Counted from the stretch's first letter, positions 21,653 through 28,785 are shown. The stretch: 28,785 nucleotides of DNA from DAOUAM01 sp034433305 (GCA_034433305.1 DAOUAM010000091.1:1-28785), one strand, 5' to 3'. Notes: generated from the sequence alone by a model not told the origin. Program-made: numbers and translations.

Positions 21653-21694
21653 TTGCTACCAGCCAGATCAGCCTTCGGGCGTGGCTGGTAGCAA
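21653..21694. repeat. Perfect 13-bp hairpin with inner UUCG tetraloop
   Basis: TTGCTACCAGCCA (21653-21665) and TGGCTGGTAGCAA (21682-21694) are exact complements. The 16-nt interior contains GCC-TTCG-GGC (21671-21680), a classic UUCG tetraloop hairpin. T residues precede and A residues follow on both strands, the reverse of an intrinsic terminator. Confidence 0.85.
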
Positions 21695-21743
21695 AAACAC
21701 TCCTGGGAAGGAGGGAAAGGGCTTATCAGTCCAGGCTACCCGC

Positions 21744-22262
21744 CTAGCGGCCCAGCCTGCCGCGGATGGCCTGGGCCAGCTCGCCCGCACGCTGGGAGCC
21801 GGTGAGCACGCGCCGGCCACCCACCAGTTCCAGCCTGACCCCTGTGTTGCCGCTGGTGCTGTAAACCAGGCCGTTCCAGGGGTTCCATCGGATACCCCAG
21901 CCGCCATAGTCGCCCAGCGGTCTGTAGGAGACTGGCTCGCACTGCCAGATGTCCTGGAAGGCGATCCTGCGGCGGTATAAGGGGAAGAAGACGATGTACA
22001 GGCCGTCGCCCCGCACCTCGGTGACCAGCTTCATGCTGTACAGGCCCAGGACCACCAGCAGGACCAGGGCGATGCTCAGGCTGCCCACTATCGCCAGCCC
22101 CACATCGGACATAGGCTCGTCGCCCCATGGGCGGCCCAGGGCCAGCTGCACGACCATCCCATAGGCCATGATGCCAGTTATCGCCAGCGCCCCCGGTAGC
22201 AGGAGCAGCCACAGCCACCACTGCCTGAACCGCTGGACCTCTCGGAAAACGGTCTCGGTCAT
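21744..22262 (-). CDS. Membrane-anchored protein resembling DUF6141 (PH-like)
   Basis: The 172-residue product starts MTETVFREVQRFRQWWLWLLLLPG and has two membrane helices, about residues 14-38 and 57-80. A soluble beta-rich domain follows (KLVTEVRGDGLYIVFFPLYRRRIAFQDI ... GWGIRWNPWNGLVYSTSGNTGVRLELVGGRRVLTGSQRAGELAQAIRGRL). The FREVQRFRQWWLW start and the GWGIR/GV-LEL-GG pattern fit small DUF6141-type proteins, related to bacterial PH domains. Function is unknown. ATG 22262 is chosen because it starts the conserved segment; an upstream in-frame ATG would fall inside the promoter's transcript start region. Confidence 0.8.
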   Translation of the reverse strand: MTETVFREVQRFRQWWLWLLLLPGALAITGIMAYGMVVQLALGRPWGDEPMSDVGLAIVGSLSIALVLLVVLGLYSMKLVTEVRGDGLYIVFFPLYRRRIAFQDIWQCEPVSYRPLGDYGGWGIRWNPWNGLVYSTSGNTGVRLELVGGRRVLTGSQRAGELAQAIRGRLGR

Positions 22263-22311
22263 AGGCGCCTGTCCATCCTCTACATTCCCGGTAAACCAAG
22301 CTAGCAGTACC

Positions 22312-22341
22312 ATTATATGGCACCGCACAGGACAGCATCAA
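22312..22341 (-). promoter_or_regulatory. sigma70-type promoter for the DUF6141-like gene
   Basis: On the minus strand, TTGATG (22341-22336), an 18-nt spacer and a perfect TATAAT (22317-22312). The predicted start lies about 43 nt before the ATG. Confidence 0.65.
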
Positions 22342-22405
22342 GAACAGAGCGGTAATGCTGGCGGTCAGTGGCACTTTGACAACCCTCGTTCGGCCATCTG
22401 AGTGA

Positions 22406-22434
22406 TTGACTGCATAGCTACACGACACTAGAAT
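22406..22434 (+). promoter_or_regulatory. sigma70-type promoter for the second PAP2-superfamily gene
   Basis: TTGACT (22406-22411), a 17-nt spacer and TAGAAT (22429-22434), each 5/6. It is divergent from the 22312-22341 promoter and leaves a ~68-nt leader. Confidence 0.65.
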
Positions 22435-22508
22435 TGGCCCTTGCAGGCCTGTCTTATCACGGTGGGCCAGGCCAGCGCGGAAGCAATAACATACGCGGGC
22501 GCTAACCA

Positions 22509-23255
22509 TTGAGCTGGGCCAGACCTTTACTCAGCATCGCCTTCCTGAGGGAAGTAGTCCTGCTTCTGTCGGCCTACTTCCTGTACGCCTTCGGGCGAGA
22601 CCTGGTGTACCAGCAGGGCATCTACCCCGCCTTCAGCAATGCCTGGCAGATTGTCCACATCGAGACAACCCTGGGCATCATGTGGGAGGCCAGGGTCCAG
22701 GACTGGCTCCTGGTCCGTGCCCCGGGTGTTATATACTTTCTCAACTGGTTCTATGTGCTGGGCTACTGGCCGGTCATACTGCCGACCGCCATCTACCTGT
22801 ACCTGAGGAGGCGCGAGGCCTACCGCAGGTGCCGCAACATCGCCTTCATAACCTTCTGCATCGCGCTGCTGTTCTACGAGCTGTACCCGCTGGCGCCGCC
22901 CAGGATGCTTTCCACCTATGGCTTCCTGGACACCATCAAGATGTTTGGCCCCGGTGGGTACGACAAGACCAGCGATGCCCTGTTCTACAACCCCTATGCC
23001 GCTATGCCCAGCCTGCACTTCGGGCTGGCGTTCATCATCTCCCTGCCCTTTCTGGCCCACGAGCGCCTGCTTCCCCGGCTGCTGGCGGCGGCCTACCTGG
23101 GCCTGATGCTAGCCTGTATCGTGGCAACGGGCAACCACTACTTCGCGGACGCCATCGTGGCCGCCGCTGTGGTGGGCATTGCCTACGTTCTCCAGGCATT
23201 GCTCCGCAAGTTGGCTGAGCAGGCGCGTCCCCACCTCGCCACGGGCCGCTGGTAA
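22509..23255 (+). CDS. PAP2-superfamily membrane protein (inositolphosphotransferase/Aur1-like, PF14378 type)
   Basis: The 248-residue protein has about six membrane helices. It carries the PAP2-like motifs of the Aur1/Ipt1 group: YPLAPPRML (C1 equivalent, ~126-134), AAMPSLHFG with His170 (C2) and TGNHYFADAIVAA (C3, nucleophile His and Asp). Such proteins are lipid phosphatases or phosphoinositol transferases in the membrane; substrate unknown. The start is TTG at 22509: an in-frame TAA lies only two codons upstream and no ATG/GTG is available near the conserved N terminus. Unlike the 20820 paralogue-like protein, its catalytic histidines are intact. Confidence 0.87.
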   Translation: MSWARPLLSIAFLREVVLLLSAYFLYAFGRDLVYQQGIYPAFSNAWQIVHIETTLGIMWEARVQDWLLVRAPGVIYFLNWFYVLGYWPVILPTAIYLYLRRREAYRRCRNIAFITFCIALLFYELYPLAPPRMLSTYGFLDTIKMFGPGGYDKTSDALFYNPYAAMPSLHFGLAFIISLPFLAHERLLPRLLAAAYLGLMLACIVATGNHYFADAIVAAAVVGIAYVLQALLRKLAEQARPHLATGRW

Positions 23256-23297
23256 GGGCTTGCTCCCCGGCACTGGTATGTAAGCCGCTCCGGCCTC

Positions 23298-23306
23298 TGG
23301 TATATT
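23298..23306 (+). promoter_or_regulatory. Extended -10 promoter-like site in the gap
   Basis: TGGTATATT (TGN plus 5/6 hexamer), with a weak -35 (ATGTAA at 23278-23283, 3/6). A transcript from here would run ~460 nt before the amidase start, crossing the repeat and the leader hairpin. Confidence 0.35.
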
Positions 23307-23392
23307 CTTAGCGTGTGTGAGAAGTCCAGTCCGTTGGGATGACTGTGGTGCATATGGCAGGTTGTTGCTGCCTGGGCTAGCATGCCCCCATT

Positions 23393-23504
23393 CCCTCGAC
23401 AGGCCCGGGCCTATGGCCCCCTTCCTGGCCTTCCCCCACAGGGGGCAGGGAGGGTCCTCGCCCTCTCTGGGGGAGAGCTAGACCTGTCCTGAGCTTGTCG
23501 AAGG
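23393..23504. repeat. REP-like repeat with arms split by 78 nt
   Basis: The left arm CCCTCGACAGGCCCGGG (23393-23409) and right arm CCTGAGCTTGTCGAAGG (23488-23504) match the compact copy at 21422-21460, where they are 5 nt apart. The intervening 78 nt contain further G/C palindromic material (CCCTCTCTGGGGGAGAG-like). Confidence 0.7.
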
Positions 23505-23686
23505 AGAGGGGGCGGCATAGCCCGAATACTGGTCATGTGCCGATGTACATCACGCCCCGGTTATGAGAGAGCAACAAGGCTTTTCACACACGCCCTGTTA
23601 GGGATGCCAGGACTGTGGGGCATGCATCCAGGCCCGCCTCACGGGGCCAAAGGGCCGGCCTGCCCCTGCCAGGTAAGCTTGCTGTA

Positions 23687-23737
23687 CGACACTCTTTAAC
23701 AATGGCGGGTGACAAGGCAGACGCCAAAAGAGTGTCG
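23687..23737 (+). promoter_or_regulatory. Long leader hairpin upstream of the amidase operon
   Basis: CGACACTCTTT (23687-23697) pairs perfectly with AAAGAGTGTCG (23727-23737). Inside, after a 5-nt bulge (AACAA), TGGCG (23703-23707) pairs with CGCCA (23722-23726) around the 14-nt loop GGTGACAAGGCAGA. The bulged 16-bp stem ends 31 nt before the amidase ATG and matches no riboswitch class I can name. A DNA operator is the alternative. Confidence 0.6.
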
Positions 23738-23768
23738 CGTGGTAAAGCCAGGCGAGAGGGGGATATCC

Positions 23769-25481
23769 ATGAGTACCAGCAGCCCACGAGAGAGCGAGAT
23801 GCACGCCCTTTTCGAGATGCTCCGTGGCCTGTACGGCGGCAGGCTGGCCCAGGAGGAGCTTGACCAGGTGCGGCAAGACCTGGAGGGCGTCCTGGACGCC
23901 GCCGAGGCCCTCAGGGCGGTAAGGCTGGACAACGCTGTTGGCCCTTACCCGGACTTTGTGCCCTACCGGGGCCAGGAGTCCGACAGCGCCGAGAGCAGGC
24001 CAGGCCCGCCTCTGGCAGGCGCTCCCGCCCGCCAGCAGGGGCCAGCCCAGGCCCGTGGCGCTTCTCGTGGAGACGTGGCCTTTATGCCGGTGCGTGAGCT
24101 GGCCGGGCTTGTCCGTAGCCGGCAGGTGTCGCCGGTGGAGCTGGCGGAGACCTTCCTTGGCCGCCTGGAAGCCCTGGGGCCGAGGTACAATGCCGTGGTC
24201 ACCGTGACCCGCCAGCGGGCTCTAGAGCAGGCACGGCGGGCGGAGCGGGAGATCGCTGCTGGGCGCTATCGCGGCCCGCTGCACGGCATTCCCTACGGGG
24301 CCAAAGACCTGCTGGCCACCTCCGGCGGCATCCCCACCACCTGGGGCGCCGCGCCACTGAGGGGCCAGACCTTCGGCCAGGATGCCACCGTCATCAGGAA
24401 GCTGGAGGAGGCCGGGGCCGTCCTGTGCGCCAAGCTGGCCATGGTGGAAATCGCGGGCGGCATGGGCTACAGGCAGCCCAACGCCTCCTTCACCGGGCCG
24501 GGCATCAACCCCTGGGACACCAGCACCTGGAGTGGCGGCTCCTCCAGCGGCTCCGGCTCGGCGGTGGCCGCCGGGCTGGTGCCCTTCGCCATCGGCTCGG
24601 AGACCTGGGGCTCCATCCTGACGCCGGCCAACCACTGCGGCGTCGCCGGGCTGCGGCCCACCTATGGCCGCGTCAGCCGCCATGGGGCCATGGCCCTGTG
24701 CTGGACGCTGGACAAGCTGGGGCCGCTGTGCCTCACCGCCGACGACTGCGGCCTGGTGCTGGAGGCTATCTCCGGCCACGACCCCAACGACCCGTCCACT
24801 ACGTCTCGCCCCTTCAGGTACGACGCCTCCAGCGCGCCCCGTCGCTTCAAGCTGGGCATTCTCAAAGGCGTTGAGGATGGTGCCGAGGAGGCGGTGCGGA
24901 CCAACTTCCGTCGCGCCCTGGCGGTGCTGGAGCGAGTGGCGGACATCCAGGAAGGCGTGGAGCTACCAGACCTGCCCTATGAAGCCATCACCCGCACCAT
25001 ACTCTTCGTCGAGGCCACCAGCGCCTTCGAGGAGTTCATAGAAAGCGGCAGGACTCACCAGCTTACAGCCCCTGAGGACCACTACCGGCCCTACAGTCGC
25101 GTGGCGGTGCTGGCGAGGGACTACATCAAGGCGCTACGCCTGCGGGGCGTCGTGGCCATGGCCGTAGATGGCACGCTGTCGCGCTACGACGCCCTGGTAG
25201 CTCCGACGCGCCCCAGCGTGGCCTCGCCCCTCGGTACGGAGTTCCGCAGCGCCATCAGGGGCACGGCCAGGGACGTGCTGGGCGCCGTGGGCAACTGCGC
25301 CGGGCTTCCCGCCATAAGCGTGCCCAGCGGCTTCGACGACCGCGGCCTGCCCACAGGCATCCAGTTTATGGGCCGGGCCTACGCTGAAAACGCCGTCCTG
25401 GCCGTCGCCCGCGCCTACCAGTCCATGACTGACTGGCACACGCGCCACCCGGCGGACATAGCGCCCACGGACAGAGCATAA
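23769..25481 (+). CDS. Amidase signature family protein with N-terminal extension
   Basis: This 570-residue amidase has the triad K179 (YGAKDLLA), cis-Ser S258 (GGSSSGSG) and nucleophile S282 (GSETWGSIL). About 105 residues precede the usual start (VRELAGLVRSRQVSPVEL): a helical segment (LFEMLRGLYGGRLAQEELDQVRQDLEGVLDAAEALRAVRLDN) and a proline/alanine-rich linker. ATG 23769 follows GAGAGGGGG and is chosen over GTG 23709, which lies inside the leader hairpin. The gene after it encodes a D-aminoacylase-like amidohydrolase; its Shine-Dalgarno site overlaps this stop codon (TAAGGAG). The pair likely works in sequence on an N-acyl or amide compound, not specified by sequence. Confidence 0.92.
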   Translation: MSTSSPRESEMHALFEMLRGLYGGRLAQEELDQVRQDLEGVLDAAEALRAVRLDNAVGPYPDFVPYRGQESDSAESRPGPPLAGAPARQQGPAQARGASRGDVAFMPVRELAGLVRSRQVSPVELAETFLGRLEALGPRYNAVVTVTRQRALEQARRAEREIAAGRYRGPLHGIPYGAKDLLATSGGIPTTWGAAPLRGQTFGQDATVIRKLEEAGAVLCAKLAMVEIAGGMGYRQPNASFTGPGINPWDTSTWSGGSSSGSGSAVAAGLVPFAIGSETWGSILTPANHCGVAGLRPTYGRVSRHGAMALCWTLDKLGPLCLTADDCGLVLEAISGHDPNDPSTTSRPFRYDASSAPRRFKLGILKGVEDGAEEAVRTNFRRALAVLERVADIQEGVELPDLPYEAITRTILFVEATSAFEEFIESGRTHQLTAPEDHYRPYSRVAVLARDYIKALRLRGVVAMAVDGTLSRYDALVAPTRPSVASPLGTEFRSAIRGTARDVLGAVGNCAGLPAISVPSGFDDRGLPTGIQFMGRAYAENAVLAVARAYQSMTDWHTRHPADIAPTDRA

Positions 25482-25493
25482 GGAGCGGAGCAC

Positions 25494-26882
25494 ATGCCCC
25501 ACCATACCACAGAGTACGACCTGGTCATTTCGGAAGGCCGCGTCATAGACCCGGAGTCGGGGCTGGATGCCAGGTGCAACGTCGGCATCATCGGCGGCAA
25601 GGTCAGGGCGGTGACCACGGCCACGCTCCACGGGCGGCAGGGCATAGACGCCAGCGGCCTGGTGGTAGCGCCCGGCTTCATTGACCTGCACTCCCACGGC
25701 CAGACGCCGGAGAACTACGAGCTTCAGGCCACCGACGGCGTGACCACGGCGCTGGAGCTGGAGGTGGGGGTAGGGGACATAGACCAGTGGTACGCCCAGC
25801 GCGAAGGTAAGGCGGCCATCAACTTCGGCGCCAGCATCGGGCACATCCCCGTGCGCATGAAGGTGATGCACGACCCGGGCCAGTTCCTGCCCAGTGGCGA
25901 CGCCGCCCACCGGCCCGCCACCGACGCCGAGCTGGAGGAGATGAAGCGCCTGGTGGAGCATGGCCTGGAACGGGGAGCGGTGGCCGTCGGCTTCGGCATA
26001 GACTACACCCGGGGAGCGACACGCTGGGAGGTGCTGGAGATGTTCCGCGTCGCGGCCAGGCACGGCGCGTCCTGCCACGTCCACATCCGGGGCAAGGGCC
26101 ACAAGGAGCCTATGAGCGCCATCGAGGCCCTGGAGGAGGTCATAGCCGCCACGGCCATCACCGGCGCGCCGCTGCACGTCGTCCACGTCCAGAGCACCGG
26201 CATGCGGGCCACGCCCCTGTGCCTCCAGATGATCGCCGATGCCCGCGCCCGCGGCCTGGACGTGACCACCGAGTGCTACCCTTACACGGCGGGCATGACG
26301 GCCATCGAGTCGGCGCTGTTCGACGAGGGCTGGCAGGAGCAGTATGGCATCAGCTACGGTGACCTCATGTGGACGGCGACGGGTGAGCGGCTGACGGCCA
26401 GCACCTTCGCCAGGTACAGGGAGACCGGCGGCATGGTCATCGTCCACTCGACGCCCGAGTCGGCGGTGCGCGCCGCCGTCACCAGCCCGCTGACGGCCAT
26501 CGCCACCGATGGCTACATCCGCGACGGCAAGGGCCACCCGCGCACCGCTGGCACCTACGCCCGCATCCTGGGGCGGTTCGTCCGGGAGGAGAAGGCCCTG
26601 TCGCTGCTGGACGCTATCAAAAAGATGAGCCTGATGCCAGCGCAGCGGCTGGAGCGCCGCGTCCCGGCCATGGCCAGCAAGGGCCGCGTCCGCGTGGGCG
26701 CCGACGCAGACCTGACGCTCTTCGACCCTGCCCAGGTGATAGACACCGCTACCTATGAGCAGCCGACCAGCCGCTCAAAAGGCATCGCCTGCGTCCTGGT
26801 CAACGGCGTGCCGGTGGTGGAGGAAGGCCGGCTGGTGGAAGGCGCCGCGCCCGGCCGGCCCGTGAGGGCAGGCGCGGCCTAG
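25494..26882 (+). CDS. N-acyl-D-amino-acid deacylase/D-aminoacylase-like amidohydrolase
   Basis: The 462-residue protein is an amidohydrolase-superfamily enzyme with an outer composite domain (YDLVISEGRVIDPESGLDA) and a metal-dependent TIM barrel. Ligands visible: H66 and H68 (FIDLHSHGQ), HVHIRGKG, LHVVHVQS, and an active-site Asp in TAIATDGYIRDGKGHPRT. Where D-aminoacylases carry a cysteine (GNCG after TDGVTT), this one has TALELEVG with Glu88/Glu90, so it belongs to a Glu-type branch rather than the classical enzyme. The C-terminal part (GRVRVGADADLTLFDP) is typical. It is co-transcribed with the amidase (12-nt gap). Confidence 0.88.
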   Translation: MPHHTTEYDLVISEGRVIDPESGLDARCNVGIIGGKVRAVTTATLHGRQGIDASGLVVAPGFIDLHSHGQTPENYELQATDGVTTALELEVGVGDIDQWYAQREGKAAINFGASIGHIPVRMKVMHDPGQFLPSGDAAHRPATDAELEEMKRLVEHGLERGAVAVGFGIDYTRGATRWEVLEMFRVAARHGASCHVHIRGKGHKEPMSAIEALEEVIAATAITGAPLHVVHVQSTGMRATPLCLQMIADARARGLDVTTECYPYTAGMTAIESALFDEGWQEQYGISYGDLMWTATGERLTASTFARYRETGGMVIVHSTPESAVRAAVTSPLTAIATDGYIRDGKGHPRTAGTYARILGRFVREEKALSLLDAIKKMSLMPAQRLERRVPAMASKGRVRVGADADLTLFDPAQVIDTATYEQPTSRSKGIACVLVNGVPVVEEGRLVEGAAPGRPVRAGAA

Positions 26883-26964
26883 CGGCTGACGCAGCGCCAT
26901 CGCTCATAGCAGGCCAGGCATAGGCCAGGAGTTGTGCGTGGAGACTGTGCGGCCTGGCACAGGT

Positions 26965-26970
26965 TATAAT
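26965..26970 (+). promoter_or_regulatory. Perfect -10 hexamer upstream of ybeY
   Basis: TATAAT lies 47 nt before the ybeY ATG. No good -35 is found at normal spacing (TTGTGC at 26932 is too far), so activity may rely on the -10 or an activator. Confidence 0.45.
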
Positions 26971-27017
26971 GGGTCTGTCACTATCCGCCCCAAAAGGGCC
27001 ACTCCAGAGGCACCCGG

Positions 27018-27530
27018 ATGTCCCTTCCACAGCTTACAATACAGGTCTTTGAGGAGTACGAGCCGCTGGTCTCCCGTGGACTCATAGAGCGCACCGTGGA
27101 GGCCACACTGGCCGACGAGCCTGGAGCGCCACAGCATGCTGTCAGCGTTGTCATCGCCGATGACGAGACTGTGAGGGAACTGAACAACAAGTACCGTGGT
27201 CTGGATGAAAACACTGACGTCCTCTCCTTTTCTTTTAGCCACGAAGGGGAATATTATGGGGACGAGCAGCCGTCGTCAGCCCACGCCGGGGACGTGGAGT
27301 TCGTCCTTCCCCCGGGCGAGACGCCTGGCCTGGGCGAGGTCATAGTCTCCTACCCCCAGGCGGAGCGCCAGGCGGTGACCGCAGGCCACTCCATCGAGCA
27401 TGAGCTGGTGGCCCTCCTGGCCCACGGCGTGCTGCATCTGCTGGGCTACGACCACGTGGAACCGGACGAAGAAGCCGTCATGAACGCCAGGCAGGCCCGG
27501 GTGGTGTCCCGGGTCCTGGAGCAGGCATGA
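27018..27530 (+). CDS. ybeY: Endoribonuclease YbeY (rRNA maturation factor)
   Basis: The 170-residue single-metal RNase takes part in 16S rRNA 3'-end maturation and ribosome quality control. The defining H-x3-H-x5-H motif is present as H136-GVL-H140-LLGYD-H146, with VSVVIADDETVRELNNKYRGLDENTDVLSFSF and GEVIVSYPQAERQA. A loop of about 15 extra residues (HEGEYYGDEQPSSAHAG) lies before GDVEFVL, as in other Chloroflexota-type YbeY. AGAGG precedes the ATG. The stop overlaps the dnaX start (ATGA), so the two are translationally coupled. Confidence 0.95.
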   Translation: MSLPQLTIQVFEEYEPLVSRGLIERTVEATLADEPGAPQHAVSVVIADDETVRELNNKYRGLDENTDVLSFSFSHEGEYYGDEQPSSAHAGDVEFVLPPGETPGLGEVIVSYPQAERQAVTAGHSIEHELVALLAHGVLHLLGYDHVEPDEEAVMNARQARVVSRVLEQA

Positions 27531-28785
27531 GCCAGGTCCTCTACCGCAAGTGGCGCCCTCGAAGGCTTGACCAGGTAGTCGGCCAGGAGCAGGTGACCCA
27601 GACCCTGCGACAGGCCGTAGTCCAGGGCCGCGTGGCCCATGCCTACCTGTTCTGCGGCCCCCGTGGCACCGGCAAGACCAGCACCGCCCGCATCCTGGCC
27701 AAGGCCGTCAACTGCCTGTCGCCCCAGGACGGCGAGCCGGACAACGAGTGCGCCATGTGCCGCGCCATCAACGAGGGCCGCGCCCTGGACCTCATCGAGA
27801 TTGACGCCGCCTCCAACCGTGGCATTGAGGACATCCGGGACATCAATGACAAGGCCCGTTTCACCCCCGTTGAGGCCCGCTACAAGGTCTACATCGTTGA
27901 CGAAGTCCACATGCTCACCGACTTTGCCTTCAACGCCCTGCTGAAGACGCTGGAGGAGCCGCCGCCGCATGTCATCTTCGTCCTGGCGACCACCGAGGTC
28001 CACAAGGTCCCGCTGACCATTGTCTCCCGCTGCCAACGCTACGACTTCCGGCGCGTCCCGCCCGACCGCATGGTGGCCAAGCTGGCGGAGCTGTGCCAGA
28101 GCGAGGGCGTGGAGGTCCCGGAGGAGGCGCTGAGGGTAATCACCCGCGCCTCGGGCGGCAGCCTGCGCGATGCCGAGAACCTGCTGGAGCAGGTCATCGT
28201 CACCTTCGGCTCGCCCGTGTCCGAGGAGCAGGTGCGCGGGCTGCTGGAGATGGGCAGCGACGAAACGGCCCTGGAGCTGGTGGGCCACATCCTTCGCCGG
28301 TCGGTGAAGGACGGGCTGGCGGTCATCAACCAGATGGCCTGGCAGGGCAACGACCTGCGCCAGTTGCACCGGGGCGTCATGGAATACCTGCGCGCCGTCA
28401 TGCTGCTGAAGGCCGGCACGGGGACGGCCCTGGGCTTTACCCAGGAGACGGTGGCCCGGCTGCAATCGCTGGCCGACTCCACCACCCTGGAGCAGCTGGT
28501 CCACGCCCTCAAGACCTTCTCCAGGGTGGACCTGCGCCGCGACACGTCCTCGACGCTGCCGCTGGAGCTGGCGCTGGTGGAGTCCAGCATGGAGGCGGAG
28601 GCCCCGGCGCCGCCCGCGCGCCAGGCCACCCATGAGGCCAGGCCGGCGCCAGCGCCTCGTAGCGCCCCGCCCCCGCGTGAGCACCAGGGCAACCCGCAGG
28701 CCAGCGCGCCCCAGTCTGCGCCAGCCCGCAACCCCGACCCGCCGGCGCCGAGGCCCAGGCCGGTGGCGCAGCAGAGCGCCCCGCC
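27527..28785 (+). CDS. dnaX: DNA polymerase III tau/gamma subunit (3' end beyond window)
   Basis: The visible 419 residues form the AAA+ clamp-loader ATPase that loads the sliding clamp: MSQVLYRKWRPRRLDQVVGQ, Walker A GPRGTGKT (44-51), IEIDAASNRGIEDIRDI, Walker B YIVDEVHML, sensor 1 FVLATTEVHKVP with the SRC motif, and the collar domain (to ~350). It then enters a Pro/Ala-rich linker that runs off the window. The zinc finger keeps C63, C75 and C78 but has Asp72 where E. coli has the second Cys (Cys73). No A-rich slippery frameshift site is seen in the visible part, so gamma/tau production cannot be judged. Confidence 0.96.
   Translation, partial: MSQVLYRKWRPRRLDQVVGQEQVTQTLRQAVVQGRVAHAYLFCGPRGTGKTSTARILAKAVNCLSPQDGEPDNECAMCRAINEGRALDLIEIDAASNRGIEDIRDINDKARFTPVEARYKVYIVDEVHMLTDFAFNALLKTLEEPPPHVIFVLATTEVHKVPLTIVSRCQRYDFRRVPPDRMVAKLAELCQSEGVEVPEEALRVITRASGGSLRDAENLLEQVIVTFGSPVSEEQVRGLLEMGSDETALELVGHILRRSVKDGLAVINQMAWQGNDLRQLHRGVMEYLRAVMLLKAGTGTALGFTQETVARLQSLADSTTLEQLVHALKTFSRVDLRRDTSSTLPLELALVESSMEAEAPAPPARQATHEARPAPAPRSAPPPREHQGNPQASAPQSAPARNPDPPAPRPRPVAQQSAP

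Larger units (their letters stand above)
21402..21743. other. 342-nt gap with palindromes and a G-quadruplex motif
   Basis: No convincing gene is present between the PAP2-like gene (plus) and the DUF6141-like gene (minus), which converge here. The gap holds a REP-like inverted repeat (21422-21460), a minus-strand G-quadruplex motif (21630-21644) and a perfect 13-bp hairpin with a UUCG loop (21653-21694), each listed separately. Confidence 0.75.
23256..23768. other. 513-nt gap with repeats and a structured leader
   Basis: No ordinary gene is visible. It contains an extended -10 (23298-23306), a possible 13-codon ORF ending in three cysteines (23339-23380), a REP-like repeat whose two arms are split by 78 nt (23393-23504), and a long hairpin (23687-23737) just before the amidase gene. 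Confidence 0.7.

Noticed and set aside
25134..26537. 467-codon minus-strand frame across amidase and amidohydrolase genes
   Set aside because: It spans two real genes on the other strand and reads as low-complexity His/Gly/Val typical of antisense GC-rich codons.
1..28785. CRISPR arrays, tRNA/rRNA genes, transposases, phage genes
   Set aside because: No evenly spaced direct repeats, cloverleaf-like sequences, or transposase/integrase motifs were found in the intergenic regions or translated frames.

Overview
The window is high-GC bacterial chromosome (my rough impression is mid-60s % G+C), densely coded on both strands. It has good Shine-Dalgarno sites and several recognisable sigma70-type promoters (TTGACA / TATAAT). 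I see no rRNA, tRNA, transposase, prophage or CRISPR. The gene style suggests a Chloroflexota bacterium, probably a Dehalococcoidia/SAR202-like lineage: large amidases with a helical N-terminal extension, small lysine-rich proteins, a DnaX with an altered zinc finger, and corrinoid/C1 gene sets. That placement is inference, not proof.

Layout. (1) 1-248: 5' part of a response-regulator gene on the minus strand, running off the window. (2) 517-1938 (minus): an amidase with its own promoter and a probable terminator. (3) 2182-10031 (plus): an unusually complete corrinoid-dependent methyl-transfer cluster. It holds a 'virulence factor'-domain protein, a homocysteine S-methyltransferase-family protein, an unknown 225-residue protein with an internal duplication, a HicB/HicA toxin-antitoxin pair, a UroD/MtbA-family zinc methyltransferase, a pterin-binding methyltransferase, a corrinoid protein, an unknown four-cysteine 84-residue protein, an SRPBCC protein and a RACo-type ferredoxin/ASKHA reactivator. 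(4) 10162-12239: a D-2-hydroxyacid dehydrogenase, convergent with an MBL-fold hydrolase that has a small gene upstream. (5) 12412-18039: pheS, pheT, moeA and an unknown winged-helix-like protein. A ~92-nt heptad-repeat palindrome occurs twice, once on each side of pheS. (6) 18109-23255: a small basic protein, an alpha/beta hydrolase, ilvE, a membrane protein, a PAP2-like protein with altered catalytic motifs, a DUF6141-like membrane protein and a second PAP2-superfamily protein. (7) 23256-26882: a repeat-rich gap, a leader hairpin, then an amidase and a D-aminoacylase-like amidohydrolase. (8) 27018-end: ybeY overlapping dnaX, which runs off the window.

How it fits together. The core of the third region matches the four-part architecture of anaerobic O-/N-demethylases: a substrate or acceptor methyltransferase (UroD fold), a corrinoid carrier, a methyl-tetrahydrofolate methyltransferase, and an iron-sulfur ATP-dependent Co(II) reactivator. 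A likely flow is methyl donor -> Co(I) corrinoid -> tetrahydrofolate, with the homocysteine methyltransferase-like protein as an alternative methyl sink or source. The substrate cannot be read from the sequence; no MttB-type enzyme is present in the window. The most novel parts are the unknown proteins travelling with this set and the structured repeats and leaders in the intergenic regions.
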